A stretch of 5,877 nucleotides of DNA from 630D-37 sp037447295 (lineage in GTDB: Bacteria; Chloroflexota; Anaerolineae; Anaerolineales; Villigracilaceae): the NCBI GenBank assembly GCA_037447295.1, contig JBBIGZ010000128.1, positions 1-5,877 of the forward strand. The letters are read 5' to 3'. The position numbers and the translations under genes were made by a program. The notes under the pieces were generated by a model. That model saw nothing but the letters and a program-made list of their open reading frames with translations. It was not told the DNA's origin and searched no databases. Position 1 is the first letter of the stretch; every line of letters starts with the position of its first letter. Shown piece after piece: positions 4,870 through 5,877 of the stretch.

Positions 4870-4899
4870 GCGGAGAGAGCAAGCACTGTAGAACGACAA

Positions 4900-4956
4900 C
4901 GCAGGGTACTGAGGAGGCGGCCGATAGAACGTCGCCCCGTCCCTTGGTAACCTGCG
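4900..4956 (+). other. Possible structured element in the gap before the lipoproteins
   Basis: Within the 113-bp gap after thioredoxin, CGCAGG (4900-4905) pairs with CCTGCG (4951-4956). The helix continues past one mismatch as TAC/GTA, plus a T-G pair. Inside it GGCGGC (4916-4921) can pair with GTCGCC (4931-4936) with one G-U, around a 9-nt loop. No T-tract follows, so it is not a standard intrinsic terminator. I recognise no known riboswitch. Chance pairing in GC-rich sequence is possible. Confidence 0.3.
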
Positions 4957-4982
4957 AATTCACTTCACTCAAAAGGTATTCT

Positions 4983-5582
4983 ATGAAATATCCTATACGA
5001 AAGACAGCTTTCCTCTCCTTTTTGATTTTCGTCCTGTCGGTGGCAAGTTGCGCTCCTCAGGCCACCCCAACAGTCAATCCGGCCGAGATCCAAGCTACCA
5101 TTGTCTCCATGGCAATGACCATGGCCGCCCAGACCCTGGCCGCCATGCCCACCAACACCCCGATCCCGACCAACACCCCTGTCCCTACCCCCACGGAAAC
5201 ACCCACCCCGGCCATTCCGACTGCCGTCCTTCCTACCAATACCCCGCAAACCAGCGGCGGCGATCCATGCAACAAGATCCTTTCCAACCCGCCGGGGCCG
5301 AAGACCAAGGTCATTGTCCGCAATCAGACCAAAGGCTCGGTAAATCCTTGGTCTCTCTATCTATATCGCTCCAATGTGGGCGAATGCGGCTTTATCCCCG
5401 TCTCACCGCTTGGAATCGGTGACACCCTAACCCTCAATATTCCTCTGGGCTGTTACTATGCTTACGCCTACATCACAACAAAAAAAGAAAAATCTTCAGC
5501 AGCAGGCGATTTTTGCATTACGATCGAAGGACAATGGGAAATTTTCATCAATCCCACCATCATCTCGGCAAAGATTGACTAA
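4983..5582 (+). CDS. Putative lipoprotein with Pro/Thr-rich linker
   Basis: A 199-residue exported protein of unknown function. A basic start (KYPIRK) and hydrophobic segment (residues 9-20) lead to the lipobox VASC with lipidation at Cys23. A short amphipathic stretch follows (IQATIVSMAMTMAAQTLAAM, 36-55), then a Pro/Thr-rich linker (about 56-90, NTPIPTNTPVPTPTETPTP) of the kind common on Chloroflexota surface proteins. The C-terminal domain (about 94-199) looks beta-rich, with four cysteines (96, 135, 157, 178) that could form two disulfides. ATG 4983 is chosen because AAAAGG lies 6 nt upstream and the signal peptide starts there; an in-frame GTG at 4944 would add 13 residues of poor signal sequence. 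A paralogous gene follows after 6 bp. Both probably sit on the outer face of the membrane. Confidence 0.85.
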   Translation: MKYPIRKTAFLSFLIFVLSVASCAPQATPTVNPAEIQATIVSMAMTMAAQTLAAMPTNTPIPTNTPVPTPTETPTPAIPTAVLPTNTPQTSGGDPCNKILSNPPGPKTKVIVRNQTKGSVNPWSLYLYRSNVGECGFIPVSPLGIGDTLTLNIPLGCYYAYAYITTKKEKSSAAGDFCITIEGQWEIFINPTIISAKID

Positions 5583-5588
5583 GGCCAT

Positions 5589-5877
5589 ATGCAGAAAGCA
5601 CCCCTGATCTTGTCTCTGGCTTTTCTACCACTCCTGCTGCTGATCGCCTGCTCTCCTGCCACTCCGCCAATACCGGATGTGGCCCAGGTGCAGGCGACGG
5701 CCGTTTCAATGGCCATGACTCTGGCCGCTCAAACCCTGGCTGCTCAACCCACCGCCACGCCCTTGCCAACCGAGACTCCTTCTCCCACGCCGCTCCCCTC
5801 GCCCACCCCCACGCCGACCGAACCTCCTACCCCGATCCCCACTCCCACCAACACGGTCGCAGCCTGTGATAAGCCCC
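5589..5877 (+). CDS. Second putative lipoprotein, paralogue (3' end outside window)
   Basis: The first 96 residues of a lipoprotein that runs off the right edge. A signal peptide (MQKAPLILSLAFLPLLLL) ends in the lipobox LIAC with Cys21, followed by the helix-like stretch VSMAMTLAAQTLAA (39-52) and a long Pro/Thr/Ser-rich linker (about 53-90). The last visible residues, AACDKP, match the position of DPCNK at the start of the C-terminal domain in the preceding gene, so the same domain plan is expected. Of the 14 residues in the helix-like stretch, 13 are identical to the upstream protein. The gene starts 6 bp after the previous stop with only a weak AAGG as ribosome binding site, suggesting an operon and coupled translation. 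The function is unknown. Confidence 0.82.
   Translation, partial: MQKAPLILSLAFLPLLLLIACSPATPPIPDVAQVQATAVSMAMTLAAQTLAAQPTATPLPTETPSPTPLPSPTPTPTEPPTPIPTPTNTVAACDKP

Overview
The window looks like chromosome from a Chloroflexota bacterium of the Anaerolineae type. This is inferred from moderately high G+C, a tandem pair of lipoproteins with Pro/Thr-rich (TPTPT, NTP) linkers behind the lipobox, a small SWIM zinc-finger protein, and a long spacer of GGTGGAC-type repeats. No rRNA or other phylogenetic marker is present, so the assignment is tentative.

Left part (1-1200, minus strand): the 5' two thirds of a dihydroorotase gene (pyrC, resembling the DHOase domain of animal CAD) runs off the left edge. 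Upstream of it is a complete 76-aa SWIM zinc-finger protein. Each has its own sigma70-like promoter, and each has an intrinsic terminator between that promoter and the start codon.

Centre (1201-3866, plus strand): a divergent promoter drives a two-gene operon for the start of the aspartate pathway, aspartate kinase (lysC) then aspartate-semialdehyde dehydrogenase (asd). The lysC leader holds a 23-codon reading frame with a Thr-Thr-Thr-Thr-Met-Thr run, and after it mutually exclusive protector, antiterminator and terminator helices. This is the layout of a threonine-responsive transcription attenuator.

The pyrC leader holds a different device. A 34-codon reading frame starts almost at the predicted transcription start, crosses a pyrimidine-rich tract and the terminator hairpin, and ends in an ATGA overlap with pyrC. 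This matches the plan of UTP-sensitive attenuation known for enterobacterial pyrBI. Both leader frames would be translated from nearly leaderless mRNAs. Three adjacent transcription units that each carry a terminator in front of the gene are the most interesting signal in the window.

Right part (3867-5877, plus strand): a spacer with a degenerate 32-bp tandem repeat built from 7-bp units; an OsmC-family protein overlapping a thioredoxin gene (a likely thiol-redox operon); a 113-bp gap that may fold into a structured element; and two tandem paralogous lipoprotein genes, the second cut by the right edge.
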